A DNA stretch of 64,000 nt from Carex sylvatica (GCA_964058845.1 CAXKVR010000019.1:372001-436000); one strand, 5' to 3'; counted from the stretch's first letter, positions 47,297 through 58,612 are shown. Program-made: numbers and translations. The notes: a model not told the origin generated them from the sequence alone.

Positions 47297-47458
47297 GGGC
47301 TATGGTACATTGCAATGCATAGGTATTTTTGTACTTTGGACCATAAATCATCGGATTGAAAGTCCAAATGACCGATCCAAACCATTCATGTTGTTCTCCA
47401 TATTAATATGTGCTTGGAGACCAAATTTTATATTTTTTTTGAATTTTTTTACCAATCT
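47297..47458. mobile_element. Shared-core MITE, cluster copy 9, left half only
   Basis: It starts GGGCTATGGTACATTGCAAT (copy 4 terminus type), runs through the core to GAATTTTTTTACC, then is cut off by a hAT fragment. Confidence 0.72.
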
Positions 47459-47685
47459 AAAGTTAACGGATCCGATTAAACTATTAACTATGTATATTAA
47501 AAAGCTCGTTAACGACCGAGTTGGCTCGTGCCGAGTCAGGCCAAACTCAAACTCGTTAATTTTGGCTCGAGCATGGAGAGAGCAAGCTAATTTTAACTCG
47601 ATCTACTAACAAACGAACTGTTACCGATTGAGTCACGGGCAAATGCCAAGCGGACCACGAGCCACAAGCTTTTTTGCCAGTCCTA
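47459..47685. mobile_element. Right-end fragment of the GCTCGT-type hAT MITE
   Basis: It ends AAGCTTTTTTGCCAGTCCTA, matching the right end of 32916-33442, with GGCTCGTGCC and ACTCGTTAA words before it. The left end is missing. Confidence 0.65.
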
Positions 47686-48155
47686 GTAGCAATATTAATA
47701 ATAATGTCCTTACTCTCAAAAGATAGCCTATATTGATCGTACTGTTGCTTTTGCACTGCATGTAGTAGTATTTGGTGGTGGAGCTCTCTAGGCATGCATG
47801 ATTTGAAATGACAGTACTGTCTGTCTTAGATCTGATTTATAGGACCACACTCCTCTTATAAAAAAGAAAGGCAGCAGTGAACTTCAGAAGAGATCTAAAG
47901 ATAAATAAAAGGAGAGTTCAGGTACGTAGTACGTATAAAACTACGTTACATGCATATTTCTTGAGAGAGAGAGCGAAAGTTGGTGAGAGAACAGCGACGA
48001 GGAAAAAAGTGCGATTAGCTCCTGCTACCATGCGAGTTCTTTTTAGCATGTGACATGAATTGCATGCATCATGCATGGGTCCATATCCATGCATACATCT
48101 TGTTCCACACAGTGATTTGTCGCAGCAGGTTCCAAATTTCCTGATACTGTATATA

Positions 48156-48562
48156 TATTAGTTTTATTTTATTACGTAGCTTATTACTATGCACCAATTT
48201 CATTTAAAGAAATTAACGAAAAGGTATTAGAATTTTTGATGGAAAAATTCAGATTTTGCTATTAATAAAGGTTTTAAGAAATCCCATTAAGAAAGATTTT
48301 AAGACTTACTGATTTTGAGGGATCTCCTTCTGGAATAGTTTCGTTCATTTTTTGAAAGAGAGAAGTAAAGAAAATGCCTAAGGTCTCTATCATAAGATTT
48401 GAGAAAAATCGTTAAAGATCAGTACTAACGCTTCCACATAAAGATGTCTTCAATTCAGAACTATAAGATTTAAATTTCTTTGCTATTTTATTTTGAATTT
48501 ACAGATTCTGAATTTCTTGTGTTTTTAATTGCAAAACACTTCATGATTTATTATGTCTATCA
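48156..48562 (+). repeat. 5' LTR of the Copia element
   Basis: It aligns with 54685-55182 over TTACTATGCACCAATTTCAT, GACTTACTGATTTTGAGGGA and TAAAGATGTCTTCAATTCAG. It lacks about 90 bp present in the 3' copy (near 54800-54905). The expected TG start has become TA. Confidence 0.88.
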
Positions 48563-48913
48563 TTTGATATCTGAGTTATCATAAATTCATATAAGATGCA
48601 ATATTTCTTTTTACAATATTTTCTTATAATATTTGGACAAAAAATTTAAAGGAGAATTTGTATTCTCTATTATGTATGCACATATATATTGATGAATGTC
48701 ATTTGGAGATGCAATATGTTGGAGATCTTTAACCAAGAGACATCATGTCATGTATCACATGCACACTCCTTTTTAGATATGTTGGATCTAATACGTCTTA
48801 GTTTGTATGAAATTTCAGTTCAAATCTTGATCGCATGGTTACTAAGTGGTAAGGACATAATCTTTATACAAACATTGTATTGGATCCTGAGGAGTATATG
48901 TTATGCTTTATCA

Positions 48914-50495
48914 CATGGGATTGCAAAAATAAATCCGAATTTCAAAAATAAAATCTAACCTATTCAAAACAAATCTAATTACTTCACCTATTTAAAAAAA
49001 AAAAATCTAACAAATTTTTTGAACCTATTAAAAATAAATCCAACATTTCAAAAATAAAATCTAACATATTCAAAACAAATATAATTACTTCACAAATTCA
49101 CAAAAATAATTCTAACATTCTAGAAAAATCCAAATAAATTGAAATTTGTGTCAAATATGTGTATTTTTGAATTCTCTACATTATGGTGTAATTACTTTTG
49201 CAGTTTGGTACTTGTTTCAGTCCAGACTTGTTGATTTACCAGCAGAAATCAAATGCACTGCATGCGCCGCAAATGCCGCCGCATGGGCTAATACAGGGGC
49301 ATTTTTTAAATTATATTTTTTTAGGGTATTAATAAAAATAGTTGTTTCCTTGGATATACATATATATATACATGTGCAGTCACAGAAATTTTATTTTATT
49401 CATTTACATGTATATTTATTCGGCTAAGTACAAATGAATTTATTTCTTTCTTTAAACGAGTCATTTTATTTTATTTTCAAATTCTCATTCTAATTATATA
49501 GTTTCATAATTTATTTATATCTCAAAATTTTTAGTTTACATTTTAAATTGATAATATATTTTCTAAACGTTCATTTATTTTTAATAGGCTAAATAAAATA
49601 TAATTAAATCAGAAACTTTAAAACAATAAATTAAAAAAGATAAATTAAAAAATAGAATTTTAAAAACAGAAATTTAAAAACAGAAATAAAAAAAACAAAA
49701 TTTAAAAAACAGAATTTAAAAAACAGAAATTAAAAAACAGAAATAAAAACAGAATTTAAAAAACAGAAATTAAAAAACAGAATTTATAAAACAGAATTTG
49801 AAAAACAGAATTTAAAAAACAGAAATTTAAAAACAGAATTTAAAAAACAGAATTTAAAAGACAGAAATTAAAAAACAGAATTTAAAAAACAGAATTTATA
49901 AAACAGAATTTAAAAAACAGAAATTAAAAAACAGAATTTAAAAAACAGAATTTATAAAACAGAATTTAAAAAACAGAAATTAAAAAACAGAAATTAAAAA
50001 ACAGAATTTAAAAAATAGAATTTAAAAAACATAAATAAAAACAGAATTTAAAAACAGAAATTAAAAAACAGAATAAAAAAAAACAGAAATTAAAAAACAG
50101 AATAAAAAAATATAATTTTAAAAACAGAAATAAAAACAGAATTTAAAAAACAGAAATTAAAAAACAGAAATAAAAAAAACAGAAATTAAAAAACATAATA
50201 AAATAAAAAAAAAAAATTTGAAAATTTTGAAATTAAAAAAAAAACGGGTAGGGGTACGGGTACGGGTACACAGGTATACGGGTGCGGGCACGGGCACAGG
50301 GGTATACGGGTACGGGTAAACTGTTCCGGGTATGGTCGGATTTTTTTCCCGAAAAGACGTGCCCTACCCGTTTTATACCCCTACCCTTGTACCTGTGTAA
50401 CCTACCTATACCCGAGCTCGGGCACGAGTACCCCGGGCAGCGAGCACGGGCGGATCGGGCACGAGCTGCCCTTGTGGGTTATTGTCAAACCTCTA
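48914..50495 (-). mobile_element. Deletion derivative related to the 6.8-kb hAT
   Basis: Read on the minus strand, the end at 50495 starts TAGAGGTTTGACAATAACCC, close to the left TIR of the element at 22137. It then shows ACCCGTACCCG repeats (50240-50470) and a long TTCTGTTTTTTAA run (49650-50210). Next is a block matching the 28240-28400 part of that element (around TTCTAATTATATAGTTTCATAA), then array-1-like sequence (48920-49120). No transposase remains. The lower border near GGGATTGCAAAAATA (48917) is tentative; no matching 8-bp flank was found. Confidence 0.65.
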
Positions 50496-53400
50496 GGTAC
50501 TGGAGACATTAATTTCATCTTCAAATGAGCTTTGGACATGATTTGGGTTTTATGAACTTGATTACAGTAGCGACTTGGTACCAATGGTCATGTTAAAGGG
50601 TTTATGATCAAATTAAATATTCAGAGACATCATTTGGACCATTTTAAGGGTATCTAATCATCATAGGAGCTTTGATTTGCATGGATTAAGCACTGATTAT
50701 AGAGGAGCATATGAACATGCATATTTTCAGAACTTTTAATTTATTTTCCTCTGAATTTTGTACAGAAATCATGTATTTTATTTCATGAACTCAAAGATGT
50801 ATAAGTCAGGGACTTTTGTTCCAAATTTCAGATTTTTCTAAGCAGTATTGCTATACCAAAAGGCTTGAACAGTGTCAGGGGTATGGCTGGTAATTTTACC
50901 AAATTAATTACAGAATTTTCATTTTTAAAAGCTGAACTTTGACAAGCCATATCTTTGTACAGGGATGTCCAAATAATACAAATTTTAGATCTATTTCATG
51001 TGTTTTTCTGTGCTCTATCCAGTGATGAAGTTGGTTTTGCAATTTAATCCTTCTACTAATCAAGATTAGCTGATCTGTCAGCATAGGTCAAAAAGGTATA
51101 TTTCAGTGCATTACACCATAATAGTAACATCTCATGGTGTATATATTGCTGAGTATCAATTATAGACATCACTTGAGACTGTTCAAGGGTATCTTACATC
51201 TACTCAAGGCTCTGGTTGGACTCAAAATAGGTTTTCAAGGGCTTCAAGCCACTGTTTCTATACCAGTATCAAAGAGAAGAAGATCAAAAGGCTCAAAGCT
51301 TATCAAATCATCTTTAAAGTATATTTAAAACATGTCAGAACTTGAAACTTACAGGGAAGTCAATGATTTTCTAAAAAAATCACATTTTGAGAATATCCAC
51401 TTGATTTTAGAGAGCAATATCATCAAAACTTCACTGGACAAAGAGTATAAATAGCATATGGCAGTATAATTGCTGCATATTTACATCTTAGTCCTCAGTT
51501 TCTCACTATTTGTAAATATACCATCTAAAATGATGAAATTAGCCATTTTAAAGGCATAACTTCACTATTTCTTTAGATTTACTTGCAACTAGGCTCTCTC
51601 AAGTGGACATAGGATTGAGAACTATAAAGGATGTCAGCTGGCTCACTTTGAATAGTCCTTGTGTATTTATCTTTTAATTAAATCACTTTATTTCCCATTT
51701 TTAATCATTTTTGTAAAGAAATCATGGGTTTTAATGAGCAAGGATGCCAGCTGGCTCACTACACTCATTTTTGCCTATAATTAATTTATAAAATGATTAA
51801 GGAAAGGCAAAAAAAAAAAAAAAAAAGGTAAAAAAAAAAAAAAAGGTAGAAAAATAGAGAAAATATACTAAAAATGTGCTTTTTATGAAAGATTTATATT
51901 AAAACAGTAGACTTTTGTATTTTAAATGCTCATATACATTTTTATGTGTATTTAAATTATTTTAGAAGGAAGCCTCAGATCATAATAGTATAATAAACAA
52001 GAAATGTAATAAAAGAGATCAAATGACAAAGGAAAAGGGCTTTATTCATCAAAAAGAATACATAGCTTAACCCCTAGGGGCCTTACATGGCCTTTGAGCC
52101 TTAATTACCTATTAATCAGGTTTGCTACAGGGGAAGAATAGAATAAAACAACCCTTTGGATGCTACTGGTGCACTGGTACAGTACCAGTATGTGTATATG
52201 GATGTGTATATTGTATGTAGCAGCTGGAGCTTGTATATGTTGTGCCATTTGAGCTTAATTGAGCATGTATATATAGCCATCAGGGCTCTAGGGTTTAGGG
52301 TTTGAGTATAGCATATGCTGGCATCATCCATGCCCTTTATTTCATTCAATTTGATTTCAATGGTCTTGATTTGAGCTCCAAACCTTCAGGGTGTCATTTG
52401 CAGAGCTACAGACCAATCAATTCATGCCATGCTGGCAGTTCATGAGATATGACAATCAGTACCCTTGATTCAAATCACTTGAAGGGTTGAGATTAAATAA
52501 TTTGGAGTCATGCTCTTCCTCATGCGTGGGGGAAGAGATTCTTCTCTTTTGTCATGTTATGCAGTCATCAGGATAGGTGTACAAGAGGTTAATTTAGTGT
52601 CAGAACCTCTCAATAGTCGAATTTCCATTTTCTGATTTTCTGCGATTTTATTTTGTGTGCATACATGTGCCAGTACCCTATTCGGGTATATCAATACATA
52701 TCCATTTAATTCAAGCATTGAAAGATCTCATTAGACCTCCAACGACTCATTTTGATTGCTCAGAGAGCATTGATTATATCCATTTCATACTCAATTTTAC
52801 AAACCCTTATAATTCGGGTATTTGGGTCCGAGTTATTTAGAAACATTTTCATCAAATTAACTGCTCAAAGAGCATCGCATAGAGGTAAGAAACTCTCTTA
52901 TGCTTTCAATTTTGCATTTCAAGCTTTACTCCTACCTAAACTGAGGTTCTCCATCGTCGGAGAAGAGGAAGAAGGAAAAGAAAATGAGAGGAGAGACTGT
53001 CGGGTGGGGCCCGCATGCCAGCTCTCCTCTGAGGTCCTTTACCTCTCCTGCCTAAGCTTGGCGCATCATGAGCTGTGCATAGGCACACAGCACCAAGTGT
53101 ATGCACCTCAAAGGGGTTAGGGAGCGCTAAGGCGCTGGGGTTTTAACCAAGCTCAAGCTTGGTTGAGCTTGGAGCATGGTGGACCGTTCAGTCGACAACT
53201 TGGTTCACATGTTTATTTTTTTGTGCTCTGGGAGTTAGCAAAAATTCCATTAAGAGACTGACAGTGGGTCCAGGGCATCAGGTTTAGGTTTAAGTGCTCC
53301 AAATTGCACACAGATAGGCTAGGGTAATTGCTATGGGTACCCCAGAGCCACGTGGCACCAATCAGAGGCTGTCATATCATCAAATTCTTTGAAAATTTAT

Positions 53401-53592
53401 TTGACCGTTTAGAGTTAGAACTCGTATAACATATCAAAATTCATGGTTCTTTATGTATAATATTATCATGAATTTTAATATGACATTATCAAGTCATCTT
53501 GGAGAGCCTTCATGTATATTTGGCATTTTCCAAGTATTAAAATCATTTGCTAATCCCCATTCATTTAATTAGCGACATTTTAGGGTACAACA
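50496..53592 (-). mobile_element. Ty3/gypsy LTR, probably solo, in reverse orientation
   Basis: Read on the minus strand it starts TGTTGTACCCTAAAATGTCG, a common plant gypsy LTR opening. It holds a TATA motif (GGCTATATATACATGC, about 52265-52281) and a poly-A signal (GATGAATAAAGCCC, about 52038-52051), giving a U3-R-U5 layout. No gypsy coding region is next to it. It lies against Copia coding sequence at 53594. The far end is unclear because it meets the hAT derivative. The duplication at the two ends does not match. Confidence 0.65.
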
Positions 53593-53593
53593 C

Positions 53594-54344
53594 TCCCCTA
53601 GTGTTGCTCCTATTGTCAAGGGTGACAAATTCAACAGGTTTTAATGTCCTAAAAATGAAATAGAATGTGCTCAAATGAAGCAAATTCCTTATGTTTCGGT
53701 AGTATGGAGTCTTATGCATGCTCAAGTTTGTACATGTCTTGATATTGCATTTGCAGTTGGTATGCTTGGCCGATATCAAACTGATCCAGGAATGGAACAT
53801 TGGAAAACTACCAAGAAAGTTTTACGCTATTTGCAAGGGACTAAAGATTATATGCTTACTTACAAGAGGTTAAATAACCTTGAAGTTATTGGTTATTCTG
53901 ATTCAGATTTTTCTGGATGTGTTGACAGTAAGAAATTCACATCATGTTACATATTTATGCTTGCAGGGGGACCAATTTCATGGAAGAGTGCTAAACAGTC
54001 TTTAAGGACATCTTCCACTATGCAAGCAGAATTTGTGGGGTGTTATCATGCTACTGGTCAAGCGGTTTGGTTAAATAATTTTATACCAAGACTTCAAGTA
54101 ATTGACAGTATTGCGAGGCCACTCATCTTATTTTGTGATAACGAGGTTGTTGTTTTCTTCTCTAAGAATAACAAATCAAGTGGTGCATCCAAGTATCTTG
54201 TTCTTAGAGACAGTCAAAGATGGTACTATTATGATACAACATATTAATACAAGAGCTATGTTAGCTGGTTCTCTAACAAAAGCACTTCCACCCACTCTTT
54301 ACAAAGAGGATGTTGCTGGCATGAGTTTAGTTAATGTATTATGA
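53594..54344 (+). pseudogene. Copia polyprotein C-terminus: RT end and RNase H, broken
   Basis: It opens with SPSVAPIVKGDKFN, then a stop (TAA at 53642). It continues MKQIPYVSVVWSLMHAQVC, DIAFAVGMLGRYQ and the RNase H region (GYSDSDFSGCVDSKKFTS, SSTMQAEFVGCYHATGQAVW, FFSKNNKSSGASK). A frameshift near 54210 moves to the frame ending NTRAMLAGSLTKALPP. This is the last quarter of a Ty1/copia polyprotein; the catalytic YxDD part has been lost. Confidence 0.9.
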
Positions 54345-54665
54345 TTTTGGTGTTGTAAGCTATATATATATATTATGTTATGTATTGAGTATTTAATTAT
54401 GTATTGACTTTGAATTTATAAATTTGCTTATTATGATGCGCATAATTTTATTTAATCTAAATAAATTACTTATGAGGACCAAATGAAGATTATTAACCAT
54501 TGTTGGAAAGAGTACCAATGCTATAATTAATGGGATCAAATAACAATATTTGTTATTCTGATTACATTAGTTTGGTTTGATATTTCTAACTAAACAGGTT
54601 TACGATTAATGAAAATTATATTGGCCAATTTTGAATGTGTGTGTGCTTTATTATGTTATAACATT

Positions 54666-54684
54666 ACGGCCAAGTGGGAGAATA
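54666..54684 (+). other. Polypurine tract before the 3' LTR
   Basis: AAGTGGGAGAATA immediately precedes TGTTAG of the 3' LTR, the usual plus-strand priming site in Copia elements. Confidence 0.7.
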
Positions 54685-55182
54685 TGTTAGTTTTATTTTA
54701 TTATGTGGCCTATGTTATTACTATGCACCAATTTCATTTAAAGAAATTAATGAAAAGGTATCATAATTTTTGATGGAAAAATTTAGATTTCTATTAATAA
54801 ATATACTGGTCCCAAATGTTGCCTCAGATAAAATAAAAAGATATTTTCTCTGTATAGAAACGTATCCAATTCCACAAACATTTTTTCACCCACTTATTTT
54901 AAGGGGTCCCATTAAGAAAGGTTTTAAGACTTACTGATTTTGAGGGATCTCCTTCTAGAATAGTTTCCTCCATTTTTTGAAAGAGAGAAGTAAAGAAAAC
55001 GCCTAAGGTCTCCATCATAAGATTTGAGAAAAATCGTTGAAGATCAGTACTAACGCTTCTGCATAAAGATGTCTTCAATTCAGAACTGTAAGATTTAAAT
55101 TTCTTTGCTATTTTATTTTGAATTTACATATTCTTAATTTATTGTGTTTTTAATTGTAAAATACTTTAAATCATGTCTATCA
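54685..55182 (+). repeat. 3' LTR of the Copia element
   Basis: It begins TGTTAGTTTTATTTTATTATG and ends TGTCTATCA. It is longer than the 5' LTR by about 90 bp. Confidence 0.88.
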
Positions 55183-56797
55183 TATCTCACCTCCATAAAC
55201 TATCTAAACTTCAAAAGGTAAAACATGATTTCTCTAGCTATGGAAGTAAAGAATTCGGAATAAATTTCCTCCTCTAACTAAATATTTAACTGATTACTTA
55301 GAATAAATTGTTTAAACAATATAGAAGAAGTCGTACTAACTCGATTCAAAAATGGACTTTGTCGAGGGTACACAGACAAAAATTGTCATTCCCAAAAGTA
55401 CAAGAGTATGCGCCACGATATCACCTACAATCGCCAATAATATAATTTTTAATTAATTATGATAAATTAAAGCTGAGAACCAAAATTAAGTTTTGGTGTA
55501 CTTGTAAATATGTTATGCTATGCATGTGTAAAATAATTTTCCTGAGACCAAAAACGGTGCTCCACACTTGATAATTGATATCAACCCTTTGTGCACAAGC
55601 TGCACAATTGGTCATACAAAATAAGAATCGAATCCATCCATTTGAACTGATATCTATATGCTGCAATCAATTAAACTAGGTGTTAAATTACGAACCAAAC
55701 TCCTACAGTAAATTATTAGCTTATTACTAGCTAGAGAACAGATGAAATTAATTTGATAGGGCCACATAAGTCCTTTAATATATAGTGGTAACTATATTGT
55801 CTGAAGAAATTAATTTGTTTAATTGCAGAGATCCAAATAACACATAGCAAGCTTGCAAAACTTGTGTATTTAATGGCACAATTTATTATGCGATGAAGTA
55901 ACTAGGACATGGTAAAATAAATAAGTCCCTACAACATGAAAAATGAGAATGCAAGTGATGTGGACTTGTATTATATCTCGTCTCCGCAGCATGAATTGGG
56001 CCGAGAATCAAGGCCCATCGTTTTGTTATCGGTTCCATTGGAAACTAATTGGGCCTTTATAGAAATATCTCTATCCTCATTGGTTTCGTACACATATATG
56101 GCACCGACCATTGTCGCTTTTTGGCAAAATTCAACCATACATGCTCTTTCTGAGGCTTTTTGTCTCAATTATTTCATCCGAATAATTGATTCTTCATGAT
56201 GCAAATGGCGAAGTGAATATTCTGTATATCCAGATTAGGTCAAGCACTAGACAAGAAGAGATCGATATGATCCATATACATGTACATCATGCATGCACTT
56301 CAATCAATTTAGAGGAATCCTTGTTTGTATGGAGGTCCCTCTCCTCTTTGTTATACTTATCTTTATATGTTTCCCATTTTGCTACCTTTCGACCCCCATT
56401 TTAGATTTCTTTTTACTAATAAGAGAATGGTTTTGCTTGTCGAGATTCATCATGAGCAATTCCTTTATAGTTTTGATAAATGTGAATAGCTATAACGAAC
56501 TCCTTTTTTCTTTTCTCAGTAACAGCAAGCTTTACTGGTAATATTTAATTGAGTGCATAACAGACAACAAGCTTCAACACAACACGTTCAAAACCAGTAC
56601 CTAATTAATATCGTACATTATAGCATTGCCTCTGAAAACTCAATTTGTTTACTGAACACTGGTAATATTTTTTTTTTTCAAAATCATTTTAAGGTAATTC
56701 TGTTTATAATTTTTTTTAAAGAAAAGTATAAAACGACAGAATTTGTTTGATCCAAAGTGATACCGAAATCCAAATCCAACCAAAAAGTTATTCTTCC
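55183..56797. other. Intergenic, no supported gene
   Basis: Frames of 65-87 residues (55936-56541) overlap on both strands and show no family signature. The 3' part is the upstream region of the gene at 56897. Confidence 0.45.
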
Positions 56798-56803
56798 TAT
56801 AAA
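56798..56803 (+). promoter_or_regulatory. TATA box of the small membrane-protein gene
   Basis: TATAAA in TTCCTATAAAGG, 99 bp upstream of ATG 56897, implying a leader of about 65 nt. Confidence 0.55.
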
Positions 56804-56896
56804 GGTAAAATATATCCTAATCCCCTAAGCCATATATTCATATATAAATCATCTACCAGAATACACAAACCATCACAAACCCTTAGCTTTTAAAAA

Positions 56897-57280
56897 ATGG
56901 CACACAACTACTACCGCCATTACACCAACGATGACCCTCCTTTCCCATTTCACCTATTACTATTTTTACTAATTTTATTATTGCCCATTTTTCTATCATG
57001 GTACTCAAACTATGAGCCAATCATAGAACAGGTGTTTGATCATCTACACTTGACCATCATGCTCCTCCCGCTTATGTTGCTATTGGCGGTGCATGTTTTG
57101 TCAAGCTATGACCCGAGGTCGGTCCCTCTTTCAGTTTTCTTTTCCGAGAGGGAATCAATACATCGTGCTGGGGGTTCGCCATGGGGTTTAGGAGTTGTAT
57201 TGGTTGTAGTTTTGTTTATGATTTCTCACCAGTCGTATTTCCATGAGTCGTGGTTTCCTCTTTTTAGAAGGCACAGATAG
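56897..57280 (+). CDS. Small three-pass membrane protein, plant-conserved, unknown function
   Basis: Single exon, 127 residues. After a polar, aromatic N-terminus (MAHNYYRHYTNDDPPFPF) there are three hydrophobic segments at about residues 17-35, 50-69 and 96-112. Between the second and third is a polar loop with SERESIHRAGGSPWG. The Arg-rich tail ends the protein (PLFRRHR). I recall similar small uncharacterised proteins with the HRAGGSPWG loop in many plants, but I cannot assign a role. The ATG follows a TATA box at a normal distance, and the context AAAAAATGGC is good. Composition and motif conservation argue for a real gene. Confidence 0.78.
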   Translation: MAHNYYRHYTNDDPPFPFHLLLFLLILLLPIFLSWYSNYEPIIEQVFDHLHLTIMLLPLMLLLAVHVLSSYDPRSVPLSVFFSERESIHRAGGSPWGLGVVLVVVLFMISHQSYFHESWFPLFRRHR

Positions 57281-57835
57281 TTTAATTGTTTCCTCATGGT
57301 CTTGAAACACATAAATAACTAACAGAATTTTATGTTTTTGTATATACTTATGGTTGTATAATGAAAGCAAATTATAGCCAGTGACATTGTGGGACATGTA
57401 TGTCCATGGATTTCACCATTAGAGTTAACAATGAAGCTACAATATGTCTACTGTTTTTTATCTTGTAATTACTGGTTTTCATATTTAATAAAATGGAACC
57501 CCATTTTACCTTCAAAATTAACAATTCTGTAACAATAATGTGTGATCATATTTACTGCTTAATGTTTCATACTACTATTGACAATAATTTAAAGATTAAT
57601 TGACCATAACCTAAAGGAATGTATATATGTATGCTGCTATACAGCTATAATCTTCCTTACCTGATTACCATGGGAGGCAATTCTCTGTTAAACATAATAC
57701 CAAACACCGTCTAAACATCATAAGTTTCTCTAATATTACTCGAACCATGTATTCACATTCCACCCAATTGAAATAATATGCAAATAAGCACATGAACAAC
57801 AATATACAACATACAATTTTAAAATATAACTCACA
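57281..57835. other. Convergent 3' flanks
   Basis: Non-coding DNA between two convergent genes; AATAAAATGG at about 57487 may be the poly-A signal of the plus-strand gene. Confidence 0.5.
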
Positions 57836-58345
57836 TTAGCCAAAACACTGTTCAGACGGAAGCGGGCCAGGTAGCGACCCGGTCTCATATATTTGCAACC
57901 CGAAAACGACCACTATCCCGACAAGAGTCAAATAAGCTAAGCCTTCAGCTGCACCAAGCAACCCAAAGGGGCCAGCCGGTAAACCCGACCCGGTTCGCAC
58001 TTTGGTAACAATCGACCAAACCACAATTCCAGCCACAATTAGATAACTCACCCCTTCCAACGCACCAATTGACCCACCTGGACCCGGCGGTAAGCCGCAA
58101 CCAGTCGTTTTCAAGGTGTAGAGAGAGAAGGCTATGACTGGGGAGGCTACAAGGCCCGAGACAGCGATGCTGAGGGAGAGAGGGGAGGAGGATGATGTGG
58201 CAGCGGTGGGGTCCTCTTTGGCTTTGCATAGAAAGGAGGGGCGGGGAGAGTGGTGAAGAGAGCAGGAGTAAAGGTGGTTGAGTGGGTGTTGATATAGAGG
58301 TGGTCGTAGGATTGGTCGGAGAGGGCTAAGGGAAGCCATTGCCAT
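57836..58345 (-). CDS. Plastid-targeted membrane protein with internal repeats, unknown function
   Basis: Single exon, 169 residues from the first ATG at 58345 (codons upstream begin with TTG and overlap the TATA-like sequence at 58385-58390, so they are excluded). The first 45 residues are rich in Ser, Pro, Leu and Arg with few acids, as in chloroplast transit peptides. The mature part has three hydrophobic segments. It also repeats a module: GCGLPPGPGGSIGALEG, then SGLPAGPFGLLGAAEG, then a short GSLPGPLP. The second and third hydrophobic segments follow the first two modules (SYLIVAGIVVW, AYLTLVGIVVV). Thylakoid or envelope location is inferred. I know no function for this family. It is convergent with the membrane-protein gene at 56897. 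Confidence 0.82.
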   Translation of the reverse strand: MAMASLSPLRPILRPPLYQHPLNHLYSCSLHHSPRPSFLCKAKEDPTAATSSSSPLSLSIAVSGLVASPVIAFSLYTLKTTGCGLPPGPGGSIGALEGVSYLIVAGIVVWSIVTKVRTGSGLPAGPFGLLGAAEGLAYLTLVGIVVVFGLQIYETGSLPGPLPSEQCFG

Positions 58346-58384
58346 AATTTTTAATGGTGTTTGTGTTGTTTGCTGGGAGAAATG

Positions 58385-58390
58385 TATATA
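58385..58390 (-). promoter_or_regulatory. Possible TATA box of the plastid protein gene
   Basis: AGATATATACATTT on the minus strand, 40 bp upstream of the ATG, which would leave a very short leader. Another promoter further up cannot be excluded. Confidence 0.35.
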
Positions 58391-58612
58391 TCTTAGCTTA
58401 TCCAAATGATCAGAAACGGACGGAGGAAAGGCAACAAAGGAAATGGAAACGGAGAGGTTTCTGAGAAATATGCTTTGGATTCTTTGTTCTAGATTTCATG
58501 GGCTGAAGACTGTTATAAGTTACTGACAAATCGATCGGGATAACTGTTAAGCCATGATATTGCAAATCGAAATTAATATGTTTGAAATAAAGATGAGAGT
58601 TAAATTTTTTAA

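Larger units (their letters stand above)
48156..55182 (+). mobile_element. Old Ty1/copia LTR retrotransposon with nested insertions
   Basis: Two direct LTRs (48156-48562 and 54685-55182) bracket a Copia polyprotein remnant. After the 5' LTR, TTGATATCTGAGTTATCA resembles the TGGTATCAGAGC primer-binding site. Most of the internal region is missing or replaced by a hAT derivative (48914-50495) and a gypsy LTR in reverse (50496-53592). The 5-bp flanks ATATA and TATCT do not match well, as expected for an old insertion. Confidence 0.85.

Noticed and set aside
47089..47385. A 98-residue minus frame and other frames in the MITE cluster
   Set aside because: They run through palindromic MITE arms and microsatellites, so have no coding meaning.
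49146..49427. A 93-residue plus frame with a Cys/Ala-rich patch
   Set aside because: It lies inside the hAT derivative and matches no protein family; the Ala/Cys patch is short.
49650..50210. Regular AAAAAACAGAATTT repeats resembling a CRISPR-like array
   Set aside because: The units are adjacent variants of the TTCTGTTTTTTAA run seen in the hAT element; there are no unique spacers, and this is a plant genome.
58346..58405. Extension of the plastid protein by 20 residues at its N-terminus
   Set aside because: The extension would begin with TTG, not ATG, and covers the TATA-like sequence; the first ATG is at 58345.
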